From contig NZ_BMZT01000004.1 in the NCBI RefSeq assembly GCF_014652935.1, positions 124,001 through 188,000 on the forward strand: a stretch of 64,000 nt of DNA, given 5' to 3'. This DNA is from Luteimonas padinae. GTDB taxonomy: Bacteria > Pseudomonadota > Gammaproteobacteria > Xanthomonadales > Xanthomonadaceae. The notes under the pieces were generated by a model. It was given only the letters and a program-made list of their open reading frames with translations. It did not search any database and was not told the origin of the DNA. The translations under genes were made by a program, and so were the position numbers. Below are positions 37,427-47,184 of this stretch, piece by piece (positions within the stretch are counted from its first letter, which is position 1; each line of letters starts with the position of its first letter).

Positions 37427-38374
37427 CTATTTCCGCCGCTTCGCCCGCGGGTGCGCGTCGTCGTACACCTTCGCCAGGTGCTGGAAGTCCAGGTGGGTGT
37501 AGATCTGGGTGGTGGCGATGTCGGCATGCCCCAGCAGTTCCTGCACGCCGCGCAGGTCGCCGGACGACTCCAGCACGTGGCTGGCGAAGGAGTGTCGCAA
37601 CATGTGCGGGTGCACGTGCTTGAACAGGCCCTGGCGCTGGCCCAGGGCGCGCAGGCGCAGCTGGATCGCACGCGCGGTGATCGGTGCGCCGCCACGGCCG
37701 GGGAAGACGGGGGCCTCGGGTCCGGGCACGGCTCCGGGAGCGCCACCGGCGGCCGGTTCGGCGCGCCATTCCGCCAGTGCCCGGCAGGCGTGCGATCCCA
37801 CCGGCACGGTGCGCTGCCGGCTGCCCTTGCCCAGCACTGTCACCAGGCCCTGCTCCAGGTCCAGGTCGCGCCAGCGCAGCAGGCGCAGTTCCGACAGGCG
37901 CAGGCCGGAGGAATAGAACAGCTCGAGCAGGGCGCGGTCGCGCAGGCCCAGCGGCGCGTCGGTGGGGACTTCGACCAGCGCCACGGCCTCGTCCACGTCC
38001 AGCACCTGCGGCAGCTTGCGCGGCACCTGCGGCGCACGCACGCCGGATGCAGGATTGGCGACGACGCGGCCGTGCTTCAGCAGCCACTGGAAGAAGCTGC
38101 GGCAGCCGGACAGCCGGCGCTGCAGGCTCTTGGGCGAGAGGCCGCGGCGGTGTTCGGCGGCGACGAAGGCGCGGACCGCGGCGCTGTCCAGGGCGAGCAG
38201 GTCGTCATGTCCCTGGGCGGTGGCCCACTGCGCAAGCGCGGCCAGGTCGCGCCGGTAGGCGTCGAGGGTGTGCGCCGACATGCGGCGCTCGACCTCGAGG
38301 TGCGAGAGGTAGTCGGCCACCGCCGGATGCAGGCCGGCCGTGGCCGCGCCTTCCGCACCCGCCGTGGCCGCCAC
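37427..38374 (-). CDS. xerC: tyrosine recombinase XerC
   Basis: 315 aa from a GTG at 38374. Catalytic residues R159 ([10 protein letters not shown]), K183 (GKGSRQR), H257/R260 (HPHMLRHS), H283 (LLGHADI) and nucleophile Y292 (QIYTH). Acts with XerD at dif to resolve chromosome dimers. A 20-residue Gly/Ala/Pro insertion at about 206-226 ([18 protein letters not shown]) widens the loop between beta strands; the family usually lacks it. Follows DUF484 by 17 bp, the order known from E. coli dapF-yigA-xerC. Confidence 0.95.
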   Translation of the reverse strand: MAATAGAEGAATAGLHPAVADYLSHLEVERRMSAHTLDAYRRDLAALAQWATAQGHDDLLALDSAAVRAFVAAEHRRGLSPKSLQRRLSGCRSFFQWLLKHGRVVANPASGVRAPQVPRKLPQVLDVDEAVALVEVPTDAPLGLRDRALLELFYSSGLRLSELRLLRWRDLDLEQGLVTVLGKGSRQRTVPVGSHACRALAEWRAEPAAGGAPGAVPGPEAPVFPGRGGAPITARAIQLRLRALGQRQGLFKHVHPHMLRHSFASHVLESSGDLRGVQELLGHADIATTQIYTHLDFQHLAKVYDDAHPRAKRRK

Positions 38375-38391
38375 GCCGCGCGTCCGGAGGC

Positions 38392-39066
38392 TCAGTCGCG
38401 ATGGCGCAGCAGCGCCACCGCGAAGGCCTCGCCCATCATGCGCAGGAACAGCGTGCCCATGCCGGGATAGAAGCGGTTGGGGTCGCGGCTGCCGACGGCG
38501 ACCAGGCCGACGCCGGCGATCGGCAGCAGCGCGGTGGACGCCACCTCGTCCACGCGCGCGGCGTACAGCAGCGCCTGCTTGTCCGGATGCAGGCGGCCGC
38601 ACAGCGGTTCGCCCTCGCGGATGCAGTCGGCGAAGGGCTGCAGGCGGCGGTCGTCGCGCGCGATGACCTGCAGCCACTCCTCGTCGGCCAAGCCCGGAAG
38701 CTCATCGAACAGCACCACCCGCACCAGGTCGCCGTTGAAGTCCTCGGCCAGGGTCGCGACCATCGCGCGCACCACGCCCGCCGCGCTGCCCGGACGCATC
38801 AGCGCCAGCGTCAACTGGTGCGTGCGCACGGCCAGGCGCTCGTTCTCCTGGGAAACCGCGTACAGGTCCTGCAGCCGGCGCGACAGCTCGCGATTCTTGT
38901 CGCGCAGCACTTCCAGCTGGTAGCTGGCCAGCGACGCGGCCGGACCGTCCTCGCGCGGGACCACCATGCTGATGGCCAGGTCCGGGAACTGCTTCAGGAA
39001 GTCGGGGTGGCGGCGCAGCCAGGCCGCGACCTCGTGGGCGCCGAGCTTCTCGACGATGTCGTTCAT
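38392..39066 (-). CDS. DUF484 family protein (YigA)
   Basis: 224 aa. Starts [20 protein letters not shown], coiled-coil centre (about 50-75), then a GAF-like domain ([20 protein letters not shown]). Family function unknown; constantly found between dapF and xerC. Its ATG overlaps the dapF stop (ATGA). Confidence 0.92.
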   Translation of the reverse strand: MNDIVEKLGAHEVAAWLRRHPDFLKQFPDLAISMVVPREDGPAASLASYQLEVLRDKNRELSRRLQDLYAVSQENERLAVRTHQLTLALMRPGSAAGVVRAMVATLAEDFNGDLVRVVLFDELPGLADEEWLQVIARDDRRLQPFADCIREGEPLCGRLHPDKQALLYAARVDEVASTALLPIAGVGLVAVGSRDPNRFYPGMGTLFLRMMGEAFAVALLRHRD

Positions 39067-39935
39067 GCGTTGAATTCCCCTTCGTAGACGAATGCCGCCG
39101 GCCCCGCCATGCGCAGGATGCCGTCGGTGCCTTGCTGGATGCGGAGCGTGCCGCCGGGCAGTTCGACATCGACGCCCGTGGCGGCATCGACGCGCCCGCG
39201 CCGCGCAAGCACGGCCACCGCCGCGCAGGCGCCGCTGCCACAGGCCAGCGTTTCGCCGACGCCGCGCTCATGCACGCGCAAGCGGACGTGGCCGGCGTCG
39301 AGCACCTGGGCGAAGCCGGCGTTGCACTGCTGCGGGAAGGCCGGATGCTGCTGCAGCGCCGCGCCAAGCTCGGCCACCGGCGCGGCGTCGACATCGTCGA
39401 CCTCGAGCACCGCGTGCGGATTGCCCATCGACACCGCGCCAAGCGGCCACGTGCGGCCATCGATCGCGATGGCGTAGGCGTCGGCCTCGCGGTCGAAGCC
39501 GGCCAGCGGGATCGCGGCCGGCGCGAACGCGGGCGCGCCTATCGCGACCTCGAAACCGCCGTCGTCGAGCTGGCGCACGCGGTGGCTGGCCAGCGGGCTG
39601 TCGAGGACGAAGTCACCCGATGCCGCGCCGTCGCGCACCAGCCAGGCGGCGACGCAGCGCGCGCCATTGCCGCACTGCTGCGAGGGCGAGCCGTCGGCGT
39701 TCCAGATGCCATAGGACGCCACCGCATCGGCGCTGCGCGGCGCCGCGATGGTCAGGATCTGGTCGCAGCCGACGCCGCGGTGCCGGTCGGCAAGCAGGCG
39801 GCACAACGCCGCGTCCGGCGGCGGCATGCCGCCGCGCAGGTCGAGCACCACGAAGTCGTTGCCGGCGCCGTGCATCTTGCTGAAGCGCAGCCCGGCCGGG
39901 GCGGCCGCGGCGTCCACGGGATCAGGCGCCGCCAT
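39063..39935 (-). CDS. dapF: diaminopimelate epimerase
   Basis: 290 aa from the ATG at 39935. Catalytic cysteines in QQCGNGARC (C88) and [11 protein letters not shown], plus the start [18 protein letters not shown]. Interconverts LL- and meso-diaminopimelate for lysine and peptidoglycan. The chosen ATG overlaps the end of lptM by 14 bp; a GTG at 39917 just after the lptM stop would give 284 aa and fits homologues nearly as well. Confidence 0.96.
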   Translation of the reverse strand: MAAPDPVDAAAAPAGLRFSKMHGAGNDFVVLDLRGGMPPPDAALCRLLADRHRGVGCDQILTIAAPRSADAVASYGIWNADGSPSQQCGNGARCVAAWLVRDGAASGDFVLDSPLASHRVRQLDDGGFEVAIGAPAFAPAAIPLAGFDREADAYAIAIDGRTWPLGAVSMGNPHAVLEVDDVDAAPVAELGAALQQHPAFPQQCNAGFAQVLDAGHVRLRVHERGVGETLACGSGACAAVAVLARRGRVDAATGVDVELPGGTLRIQQGTDGILRMAGPAAFVYEGEFNA

Positions 39936-40224
39936 CACCATCGTCGACGGGCGCCGCCTGATCGTCGCCTTCACCATCGACGTCGGCTTCGGGCAGCGGT
40001 TCGGCACCGTCGGCGTCGTCGCGCGCGGGGTCGTCGGACACGGGATCGACGGCGTCATCCTGCGCGTCCGCATCGGTGCCGGTGCCGGCGTCGTCCACCT
40101 GCTCGTCCGGCCACTCCTCGTCGTCCGGCGCCGGCGGCGGGAGCAAGGGCCCCTTGTTGCCGCAGGCGGACAGCGCGAGCGCGGAGGACAGCAGGACGAG
40201 GGGCAGCAGGGCGCGGGTGTTCAT
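39922..40224 (-). CDS. lptM: LPS translocon maturation chaperone LptM-like lipoprotein
   Basis: 100 aa. Lipobox ALSAC with the conserved [10 protein letters not shown] after the lipid cysteine, the defining LptM motif that mimics LPS at LptD/LptE during oxidative maturation. After residue 35 there is an unusual 60-residue very acidic tail (Asp/Glu about 45%) not found in E. coli LptM (67 aa in total). Located just upstream of dapF, as in E. coli. Confidence 0.88.
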   Translation of the reverse strand: MNTRALLPLVLLSSALALSACGNKGPLLPPPAPDDEEWPDEQVDDAGTGTDADAQDDAVDPVSDDPARDDADGAEPLPEADVDGEGDDQAAPVDDGDGGA

Positions 40225-40233
40225 GGCCGCAGT

Positions 40234-40701
40234 CTAGCGCGGCGGCGGTTCCGGCCGCATCCACAGCCATGCGCCCACCACCACCATGCAGGCGATCGGC
40301 ATCGCCACCGCCCACCAGCGCTGGTAGCCCGTCCACCAGGCCGTGGCCAGCAGCAGCGCCGCGGACGCCAGCATCGCACCGCTGGCCAGCCACTTCGACC
40401 GGCGCGTGACCGCCCCATGCTCGTGCCAGTCGCGGATCATCGTCCCGAACCTCGGATGCGCCAGCAGCCAGGCATGCAGGCGCTCGGAGCCCTGCGCCGC
40501 GGCCCAGGCCGACAGCAGGATGAAGGGCACCGTCGGCAGCCCCGGCAGCACCACGCCGAGCAGGCCGAGGCCGAGCGCGGCGTACGCCAGCAGCCACCAG
40601 GCCCAGCGGAAGCGCCCGGCGCGCGCGCCGGGACGCGCGCTGCTGGACGGTGCCGACGGCGGCCGCGGCTTCGTCGCGTGCATGCGGGATTCCGGTTCCA
40701 T
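40234..40701 (-). CDS. DUF454 (YbaN) family membrane protein
   Basis: 155 aa. Four membrane helices; conserved segment GLLGVVLPGLPTVPFILLSAW and HPRFGTMIRDWHEHGAV are diagnostic of YbaN. The first 30 residues are Arg/Pro-rich and could be shortened if translation starts at the ATG at 40683. Function of the family unknown. Followed by lptM on the same strand with 9 bp between. Confidence 0.88.
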   Translation of the reverse strand: MEPESRMHATKPRPPSAPSSSARPGARAGRFRWAWWLLAYAALGLGLLGVVLPGLPTVPFILLSAWAAAQGSERLHAWLLAHPRFGTMIRDWHEHGAVTRRSKWLASGAMLASAALLLATAWWTGYQRWWAVAMPIACMVVVGAWLWMRPEPPPR

Positions 40702-40742
40702 CCCGCCATCATGCCTTTTGTGGGGCGGGAGCTGCCTCGGCC

Positions 40743-42926
40743 TCAGTCGGCGGGCGCGTCGCCGGCGCCCACGCCGAGCTGGTCGAGCATGAAGGCGTAC
40801 ATCTCGGCCAGTTCGCGGTAGCGGCGGAAGCGCCCGGATTTGCCGCCGTGGCCGGCGTCCATGTTGGTGCGGAACAGCACCGGCGCACCCGAGGTGTTCA
40901 GGTCGCGCAGCCGCGCCACGTACTTCGCCGGTTCCCAGTACTGCACCTGCGAATCCCACAGGCCGGTGCCGATGAACATCGCCGGGTAGGCCTTCGCTTC
41001 CAGGTTGTCGTAGGGCGAGTAGGTGACCATGTAGTCGTAGTCGGCCTTGCGCTCGGGGTTGCCCCACTCGTCGTACTCGTTGGTGGTCAGCGGGATGCTG
41101 CGGTCGAGCATGGTGGTCACCACGTCCACGAACGGCACCTGCGACAGGATCAGGCGGTACTTCTCCGGCGCCATGTTCGAGATCGCGCCCATCAGCAGGC
41201 CGCCGGCGCTGCCGCCGTAAGCTGCGACGCGATCCTTCGCCGCCCAGCCCTCGGCCACCAGGTGGTCGGTGACGTCGATGAAGTCGGTGAAGGTGTTGAC
41301 CTTGTTGCGCAGCTTGCCGTCGTCGTACCACTTGCGGCCCATCTCCTGGCCACCGCGGATGTGGGCGATGGCGTAGACCATGCCGCGGTCGAGCAGGCTG
41401 GTGGTGGTCAGGCTGTAGCCGGGGTCCATCGACATGCCGTAGCTGCCGTAGGCGTACTGCAGCAGCGCCGCGGTGCCATCCTTCCTGAAGCCCTTGCGGT
41501 ACACCAGCGACACCGGGATGCGGGTGCCGTCGCGGGCGGTGGCCCAGGTGCGCTCGGTGGCGTACTTCGAGGGGTCGTAGCCGATCACCGGCTGCTGCTT
41601 GAGCAGGCGGCGCTCGCCGGTGGCGACGTTGAGCTCGTAGGTGGTACCCGGCGTGGTCATCGAGGTGTATCCGTAGCGCAGCCACTCGGTGTCCGGCTCG
41701 GCGTTGACCGACAGGCCCATCGAGTACGCGGGCTCGTCGGCGGCCACGTACTCCTCGCTGCCGTCGGCCTTGAGCAGGCGGATGCGTTCGAGCGCGTTCG
41801 AGCGCTCGGCGAGCGCGGTGAACCCCTTGAACAGTTCGAAGCCTTCCAGCAGCACATCGTCGCGGTGCGCGACCACGTCGGTCCACTCCGCGCGCGAGGT
41901 GGACGCGGTCGGTGCCGTGACCAGGCGGTAGTTCGGCGCCTTGTTGCCGGCGGCGTCCGGGGCGTTGGTGAGGATCACCCAGCGGCCGTCGAAGTGATCG
42001 GCGTCGTATTCGACGTCGCGCTCGCGCGGCGCCAGCACGGTGAAGTCACCCGGATTCGCGGCCGGCGTGCAGCGCAGCTCGCTCGATACCGTGCTCTCGA
42101 CGCCGATGCAGATGAAGCGGTCGTCGCGGGTGCGCGACAGGCCGATGTAGAAGCTGTCGTCCTTCTCTTCGTACACCAGCACGTCGTCGGCCACCGGCGT
42201 GCCCAGCACGTGCTTCTTCACGCGCACGGTCAGCAGCGTCTCCGGGTCGTTCTCGACGTAGAACAGCGTACGGTTGTCGTCGGCCCAGACCATGTCCGCG
42301 GACAGGCCGGGGATCGCCTCCGGATACACTTCGCCGGTCTCGAGGTTGCGGAAGCGGATCGTGTACTGGCGGCGACCGACGCTGTCGTCGGCCCAGGCCA
42401 GGATGCGGTTGTCGGGGCTGGTCTCGTACACGCCGACCGAGAAGTAGTCCTTGCCCTCGGCCATGGCGTTGACGTCGAGCAGCACCTGCTCGGCGGCGAA
42501 ATCCCCGGCTTCGTTCAGGCGCATGACTTCCGCCGCGCCCAGGCCTTCGGCGTCCTTGCGGCGCGCGTGCACCGGATAGTCCTTGCCGGTCTCGTAGCGC
42601 GAGTAGTACCACCAGCCGTTGTCGCGGAACGGCACGCTGGCGTCGTCCTGCTTGATGCGGGCGACGAACTCGTCGTACAGGCGGTCCTCGACCGGCTTGA
42701 GCGGCGCCACCACCGCGTCCACGTAGGCGTTCTCGGCTTCAAGGTAGGCCAGCATGGCCTTGTCCTCGCGCTTGTCGTCGCGCAGCCAGTAGTACTCGTC
42801 CTGGCGCACGGCGCCGTGCGGAGCGCGGACTTCGCGCGCGCGCTTCTCGACGTCGGGCGGCGTGGGCGTGGCGGCGTGGCTGGTGGCGGTCATGAGCAGC
42901 AGGCTGGCGATGGCAAGGGTTTTCAT
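40743..42926 (-). CDS. S9 family oligopeptidase B-like peptidase, secreted
   Basis: 727 aa. Signal peptide (MKTLAIASLLLMTATSHAA), seven-blade propeller (about 60-440), then alpha/beta hydrolase with GGSAGGLLMG nucleophile motif and the catalytic histidine in DAGHGGKSGRF. Oligopeptidase B cuts short peptides after Lys/Arg; the acidic pair near the active site is present, but specificity is an inference. Periplasmic location is unusual for OpB. Directly downstream of another S9 peptidase on the same strand. Confidence 0.9.
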   Translation of the reverse strand: MKTLAIASLLLMTATSHAATPTPPDVEKRAREVRAPHGAVRQDEYYWLRDDKREDKAMLAYLEAENAYVDAVVAPLKPVEDRLYDEFVARIKQDDASVPFRDNGWWYYSRYETGKDYPVHARRKDAEGLGAAEVMRLNEAGDFAAEQVLLDVNAMAEGKDYFSVGVYETSPDNRILAWADDSVGRRQYTIRFRNLETGEVYPEAIPGLSADMVWADDNRTLFYVENDPETLLTVRVKKHVLGTPVADDVLVYEEKDDSFYIGLSRTRDDRFICIGVESTVSSELRCTPAANPGDFTVLAPRERDVEYDADHFDGRWVILTNAPDAAGNKAPNYRLVTAPTASTSRAEWTDVVAHRDDVLLEGFELFKGFTALAERSNALERIRLLKADGSEEYVAADEPAYSMGLSVNAEPDTEWLRYGYTSMTTPGTTYELNVATGERRLLKQQPVIGYDPSKYATERTWATARDGTRIPVSLVYRKGFRKDGTAALLQYAYGSYGMSMDPGYSLTTTSLLDRGMVYAIAHIRGGQEMGRKWYDDGKLRNKVNTFTDFIDVTDHLVAEGWAAKDRVAAYGGSAGGLLMGAISNMAPEKYRLILSQVPFVDVVTTMLDRSIPLTTNEYDEWGNPERKADYDYMVTYSPYDNLEAKAYPAMFIGTGLWDSQVQYWEPAKYVARLRDLNTSGAPVLFRTNMDAGHGGKSGRFRRYRELAEMYAFMLDQLGVGAGDAPAD

Positions 42927-42953
42927 GGATGGGGTCCCCGTGGTTGCAATGCA

Positions 42954-42977
42954 ACGGGGCGCCCTGAGGCGCCCCGT
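42954..42977 (-). terminator. hairpin between the two S9 peptidase genes
   Basis: ACGGGGCGCC-CTGA-GGCGCCCCGT is a perfect 10 bp stem with a 4-base loop. It lies 7 bp after the stop of the upstream (prolyl oligopeptidase) gene and 28 bp before the OpB-like ATG. No T-run follows on the minus strand; it may attenuate rather than end transcription. Confidence 0.6.
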
Positions 42978-42983
42978 CGGTCC

Positions 42984-45101
42984 TTATTCGGCGTCGCGGC
43001 CGAGATGCTGCCAGAGGAACGTCAGGTACAGCGCGTCCATGTGCGCCGCCTGGCGGTTGTTGGCCGCACCGCCGTGGCCGCCCTCGATGTTCTCGTAGTA
43101 GCGCACGTCCTTGCCGGCCGCGGTCATCAGCGCGTGCATCTTGCGGGCGTGGCCGGGGTGGACGCGGTCGTCGCGGGTCGAGGTCAGGATCAGGGTCGGC
43201 GGGTAGTCCTTGGCCGCGTCGAACAGGTGGTAGGGCGAGAACTTCTGGATGAAGGCCCACTCCTCCGGCTTGTCCGGGTTGCCGTACTCGGCCATCCACG
43301 AGGCGCCGGCCAGCAGCTTGTGGTAGCGCTGCATGTCCAGCAGCGGCACCTGGATCACCACGGCGCCGAACAGCTCCGGGTACTGCGTCAGCATGTTGCC
43401 AGTGAGGAGCCCACCGTTGCTGCCGCCGCGGATGCCGAGGTGCTTGGGCGAGGTGATCTTGCGGTCGATCAGGTCCTGCGCCACCGCGGCGAAATCCTCG
43501 TAGGCCTTGTGGCGGTTGGCCTTGAGCGCGGCCTGGTGCCAGCGCGGGCCGTACTCGCCGCCGCCGCGGATGTTGGCCACCGCATAGGTGCCGCCCTTCT
43601 CCAGCCAGCCCTTGCCGACGCCGCCGGAATAGCCCGGCACCATCGGGATCTCGAAGCCGCCATAGCCGTACAGGAGCGTCGGATTGCCGCCGTCGAACGC
43701 CATGTCCTTCGGGCGCACCAGGAAGTAGGGCACGCGGGTGCCGTCCTTCGAGGCGACGAAGTGCTGCTCCACTTCGTGCGTCGAGGCGTCGAAGAACGCC
43801 GGTTGCGTCTTCAGCACTTCCGGCGCGGCCGCGCCGGGCGCGGCGCTGGCCAGCATCAGCGTGGTCGGCGTCAGGTAGTCGGTGACCGTCATCCACAGCG
43901 CGTCGGATTCGTCGCTGTCCACCGCGCTGGCGCTGACGGTGCCGAATTCCGGCACGCCCGCGAGCTCGCTGCGCGTCCAGCCGCCGGCGCCGGGCGTGAG
44001 CACGCTGATGCGGTTCTTGACGTCGTCGAGCACGTTGAGCACGAGGTGGTTCTGCGTGAACGAACTGCCGGCCAGCGAGGTGGTGTCGGTGGGCTCGAAC
44101 AGCACCTCGAACTCGCGCTTGCCGGCCATGAAGTCGTCGAACTTCGCCACCAGCAGCGAACCGGCCTTGTACGCCTTGCCGCCGACCTCCCAGGGCTCGC
44201 GCAGCTCGACGCCCAGCCACTCGCGGTGCACGGACTTCTGCGCCGAGTTGGGCAGGTCCAGCTTCGCCAGCGAGCCGTCGGCGTTACGCAGGTACAGCTC
44301 GTCGTTGTAGAAGGCGAGCGTGCGCATGACGAAGTCGCGCTCGTAGCCGGGCGTGTGGTCGTGCGCCGCGGCGATGTACATGTCGTCGGGCTTGCCCTCG
44401 TACACCACCGTGGCCGCCGAGATCGGCGTGCCGCGCGTCCACTGCTTGACGATGCGCGGATAGCCGGAGCTGGTCATCGTGCCGTCGCCGAAGTCGGTAT
44501 AGGCGTAGACCGTGTCGCGGTCGATCCAGCTCAGCGCGCCCTTGGCTTCGTCGCGGAAGAAGCCGCCGTCGACCCACTGCTTCGTCGACAGGTCGAACTC
44601 GCGGGTGACGTCGGCGTCCGCGCCGCCGCGCGACAGCGCGACCAGGCAGCGGGTGTATTCGGGGCGCAGACAGTTGGCGCCGTGCCAGACCCAGTTCTCG
44701 CCCTCGGCCTTGTTCAGCGCGTCGAGGTCGAGCACGGTCTCCCACTTCGGCTGCGGCTTGCGGTATTCCTCGAGCGTGGTGCGGCGCCAGATGCCGCGCT
44801 CGTGGTTCCGGTCGCGCCAGAAGTTGTAGTACCACTCGCCCTGCTTGTAGACGCCCGGGATCTTGTCGTCGGAGTCGTAGATGGCCAGCAGGTCGGCCTC
44901 GAGCGCCTTGAAACCGGGCGTGTCGGCCAGCTCGGCCTCGGCCTTCGCGTTCTGCTCGCGGACCCAGGCGAGCTGCTTCTCGCCCTCCACGTCCTCGAGC
45001 CACTGGTAGGGATCGGTCACGGCGGCGTTCTCCTGCGCGTTCACGCCGAAGGCGGCGACGGCAAGCGCTGCGAACAGGCAGGCATGGGGCAGCTTGTGCA
45101 T
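42984..45101 (-). CDS. prolyl oligopeptidase (S9A), secreted
   Basis: 705 aa. Signal peptide (MHKLPHACLFAALAVAAFGVNA), propeller start DPYQWLEDVEGEKQLAWV, and catalytic GGSNGGLL (Ser), with the histidine in EGGHGGAANN. Cleaves after proline in short peptides. Both S9 genes are full length. They lie head to tail with a strong hairpin between them. Confidence 0.93.
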   Translation of the reverse strand: MHKLPHACLFAALAVAAFGVNAQENAAVTDPYQWLEDVEGEKQLAWVREQNAKAEAELADTPGFKALEADLLAIYDSDDKIPGVYKQGEWYYNFWRDRNHERGIWRRTTLEEYRKPQPKWETVLDLDALNKAEGENWVWHGANCLRPEYTRCLVALSRGGADADVTREFDLSTKQWVDGGFFRDEAKGALSWIDRDTVYAYTDFGDGTMTSSGYPRIVKQWTRGTPISAATVVYEGKPDDMYIAAAHDHTPGYERDFVMRTLAFYNDELYLRNADGSLAKLDLPNSAQKSVHREWLGVELREPWEVGGKAYKAGSLLVAKFDDFMAGKREFEVLFEPTDTTSLAGSSFTQNHLVLNVLDDVKNRISVLTPGAGGWTRSELAGVPEFGTVSASAVDSDESDALWMTVTDYLTPTTLMLASAAPGAAAPEVLKTQPAFFDASTHEVEQHFVASKDGTRVPYFLVRPKDMAFDGGNPTLLYGYGGFEIPMVPGYSGGVGKGWLEKGGTYAVANIRGGGEYGPRWHQAALKANRHKAYEDFAAVAQDLIDRKITSPKHLGIRGGSNGGLLTGNMLTQYPELFGAVVIQVPLLDMQRYHKLLAGASWMAEYGNPDKPEEWAFIQKFSPYHLFDAAKDYPPTLILTSTRDDRVHPGHARKMHALMTAAGKDVRYYENIEGGHGGAANNRQAAHMDALYLTFLWQHLGRDAE

Positions 45102-45207
45102 TGCGACATGGCTCCGGCGGCTCGGAATGGGCCGGCAACGCTAGCACAGGCCGCCGGCTCCGCCCCCGGGCCGAAGGTCGTGCCCGGGCCGCGCCACTCC
45201 GCCGCGC

Positions 45208-45450
45208 TCAGGAGCCTGCGTGGCGACGGGCTGCCGCCAGTGCCAGCCCGGCCGTGGCCGGCAGGCCCGCCAGCCACAGCGGCAACCAGCCGAACATCGC
45301 GCTGGCGGTGCGCGCATCCGGCAGCGAGAGCATGGCCACCGCGGCCAGGAACGCCAGTGCCAGCACCGCGCGGCCGGCCCAGTCCGGCGATGCATGGATG
45401 CCCGCGCGGCGCGGCGGAAACGGGGACACGGAGTGTCTGCGTGCTGTCAT
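45208..45450 (-). CDS. small hypothetical membrane protein
   Basis: 80 aa with two probable membrane helices (AGRAVLALAFLAAVAMLSL and FGWLPLWLAGLPATAGLALA). Arg-rich N-terminus, no known domain. Codon use is in keeping with the region. Stands alone between the S9 peptidase and the divergent lipocalin gene. Coding status likely but not certain. Confidence 0.6.
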   Translation of the reverse strand: MTARRHSVSPFPPRRAGIHASPDWAGRAVLALAFLAAVAMLSLPDARTASAMFGWLPLWLAGLPATAGLALAAARRHAGS

Positions 45451-45566
45451 GATGGCGCTCCAATGATGTGGACCCCAGCCTGCCGACGCCCCATCTCACG
45501 GACTGCGATCCCGTTGACGCCTCCTTCGCCGTGCCGCTGGCAGGCTGCGGCGCTCCGAACCCGCCC

Positions 45567-46193
45567 ATGACCCGGACCTTGCCCGCCATCGCCCGATTCC
45601 ACGCCCTGCGCCCGCTCTGCCTGCTGGCCGCCTGCCTGGTCCTGGCGGGCTGCGCCGCGTTCGGGGGCGACCGCCGCGACGACGCACGCATCGACCGCCG
45701 CGACGCCATGCCGTCGCTCGATGCCCTGACCGGCGACTGGTACGTGGCCGCGCGCGTGCCCTGGTTCGGCGAACGCGGGCGCGTCGCCACGCGCATCACC
45801 TTCCGCCTCGACGGCGACGCGAGGATCGACATCCAGCGCTACTGGCGCGACGGGTTCTCCGAGCCGCTGGAATCCGACACCACGACCGCGCGGCGGGCCG
45901 GCCCGGACGATCGCGTCTGGAAGGTCCGCGCCTGGCGCGTCCTGCCCACGCGGCTGCGCGTGCTCGAAGCGGCCGTGGACGGCAGCTGGATGCTGCTGGA
46001 TGCGGACGAGCGCGACCATGCCTGGATCCTCACCCGCGCGCAGGTGGTCACCGACGAGGCCTACCTGGAGCTCGAGCGTCGCATCCGCGGCCACGGCGTC
46101 AACACCGACCGGCTGCGCCGCGTGCCGCAGGTGCCCGAACAGGAAGGCCGACTCGGCTTCGAGCCGGCCGCGGTGCCCACGCCCGGCCGCTGA
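45567..46193 (+). CDS. lipocalin family lipoprotein (Blc-like)
   Basis: 208 aa from the ATG at 45567, which begins the lipoprotein signal (lipobox VLAGC, C29). Lipocalin barrel with the GxW motif in LTGDWYVAARVPWF, plus WKVRAWRVLPTR and ERDHAWILTRA. Outer-membrane lipocalins bind fatty acids or lysophospholipids under stress. Convergent with the WYL regulator gene, 15 bp apart. Confidence 0.88.
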   Translation: MTRTLPAIARFHALRPLCLLAACLVLAGCAAFGGDRRDDARIDRRDAMPSLDALTGDWYVAARVPWFGERGRVATRITFRLDGDARIDIQRYWRDGFSEPLESDTTTARRAGPDDRVWKVRAWRVLPTRLRVLEAAVDGSWMLLDADERDHAWILTRAQVVTDEAYLELERRIRGHGVNTDRLRRVPQVPEQEGRLGFEPAAVPTPGR

Positions 46194-46208
46194 GCCGCGG
46201 GCGCGCCC

Positions 46209-47177
46209 TCAGCCCTCGTACTTCGACAGTGCCAGCGACAGCAGCGTGCGCGCCTGTTCGCGCAGCGACTGCGGCGCGGTGATCTCGGCGTCGCTGCCGT
46301 AGTGCAGCACGTCCATCAGCAGCTCGCGCGGCGCGCTGTAGGGCACCTTCAGCTCGTAGCGGCCATCGGCCAGGTAGCGGCCCTGCTGCTGCGAGTGCCA
46401 GTGCTCGTCGGCCACCCAGCGCGCGGCCTTGGCGCTGAAGACGATGGTGGCCACGCCCTTGGGCGTGCCGGAGAAGATGCCGTAGCCGCCGCCGAGGTGG
46501 CGGTCGAGCTCGGACTCGTCGACATCGATGGCGGCCTCGTCGAGTCCGCGCGCCTGCGCGATCCGGTCCACCGAGAAGCTGCGCAGGCCCTCGCGCTCGT
46601 GGTCCCAGGCATCCAGGTACCAGTTGTCGCGGTAGTGGGTGATGCGCTGCGGCGACACCGTGCGTCGGGTCTTCTCGTCGGTGGAGCGCGCGCGGTAGTC
46701 GAAGGCCAGGCGCTTGCGGCCAAGCACCGCGGAACACACGCTGCGGAACACGTGCTCGTCCAGGCGCCGGGTGCGGTGCGGGATCACGCGCACGCGCTCC
46801 ACCGGCCAGGCGTCGCCGCTGGAGTGCTCGCTCAGAAGCTTCTCGATCCGCGACTGCAGCGGCGCCAGCGCCGACGACAGCACCCCGCCGCCGCTGCGCG
46901 ACAGCAGCTGCTGCGCGGCCAGCAGCGCGTGCAGCTCTTCCGAGCTCAGCCACAGGCCGGGCAGTTCGAAGCGGCCGCTGTCCTCGGTGTCGTAGCGGAT
47001 GCCCGACTCGCCGTCGCCGACGATCGGCGCCATCAGGCCGTCGCGCAGGAAGGCGACGTCGCGGTACACGGTGGCGCGCGAACAGCCGAGCTCGTCCTGA
47101 AGCCTGGCCACCGTCACCGGGTAGCGCGAGGAGCTGAGGATGCGGTGCAGCGAGAGGATGCGCTCGTATCGGTCCAT
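46209..47177 (-). CDS. WYL-domain transcriptional regulator
   Basis: 322 aa. N-terminal DeoR-like helix-turn-helix (MDRYERILSLHRILSSSRYP, ELGCSRATVYRDVAFLRD), WYL domain around 150-215 (AFDYRARSTDEKTRRTVSPQ, HYRDNWYLDAWDHEREGLR), and a C-terminal WCX extension. Such proteins sense nucleotides or nucleic acid fragments; targets here unknown. It follows the FAD-oxidoreductase gene by 7 bp and is probably cotranscribed with it. Confidence 0.9.
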   Translation of the reverse strand: MDRYERILSLHRILSSSRYPVTVARLQDELGCSRATVYRDVAFLRDGLMAPIVGDGESGIRYDTEDSGRFELPGLWLSSEELHALLAAQQLLSRSGGGVLSSALAPLQSRIEKLLSEHSSGDAWPVERVRVIPHRTRRLDEHVFRSVCSAVLGRKRLAFDYRARSTDEKTRRTVSPQRITHYRDNWYLDAWDHEREGLRSFSVDRIAQARGLDEAAIDVDESELDRHLGGGYGIFSGTPKGVATIVFSAKAARWVADEHWHSQQQGRYLADGRYELKVPYSAPRELLMDVLHYGSDAEITAPQSLREQARTLLSLALSKYEG

Positions 47178-47184
47178 GGCCGGA

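Noticed and set aside
40650-45452. 1600-residue plus-strand open frame
   Set aside because: Antisense to two S9 peptidase genes with clear motifs; no signal, domain or ribosome site of its own. Long antisense frames are expected at this GC content.
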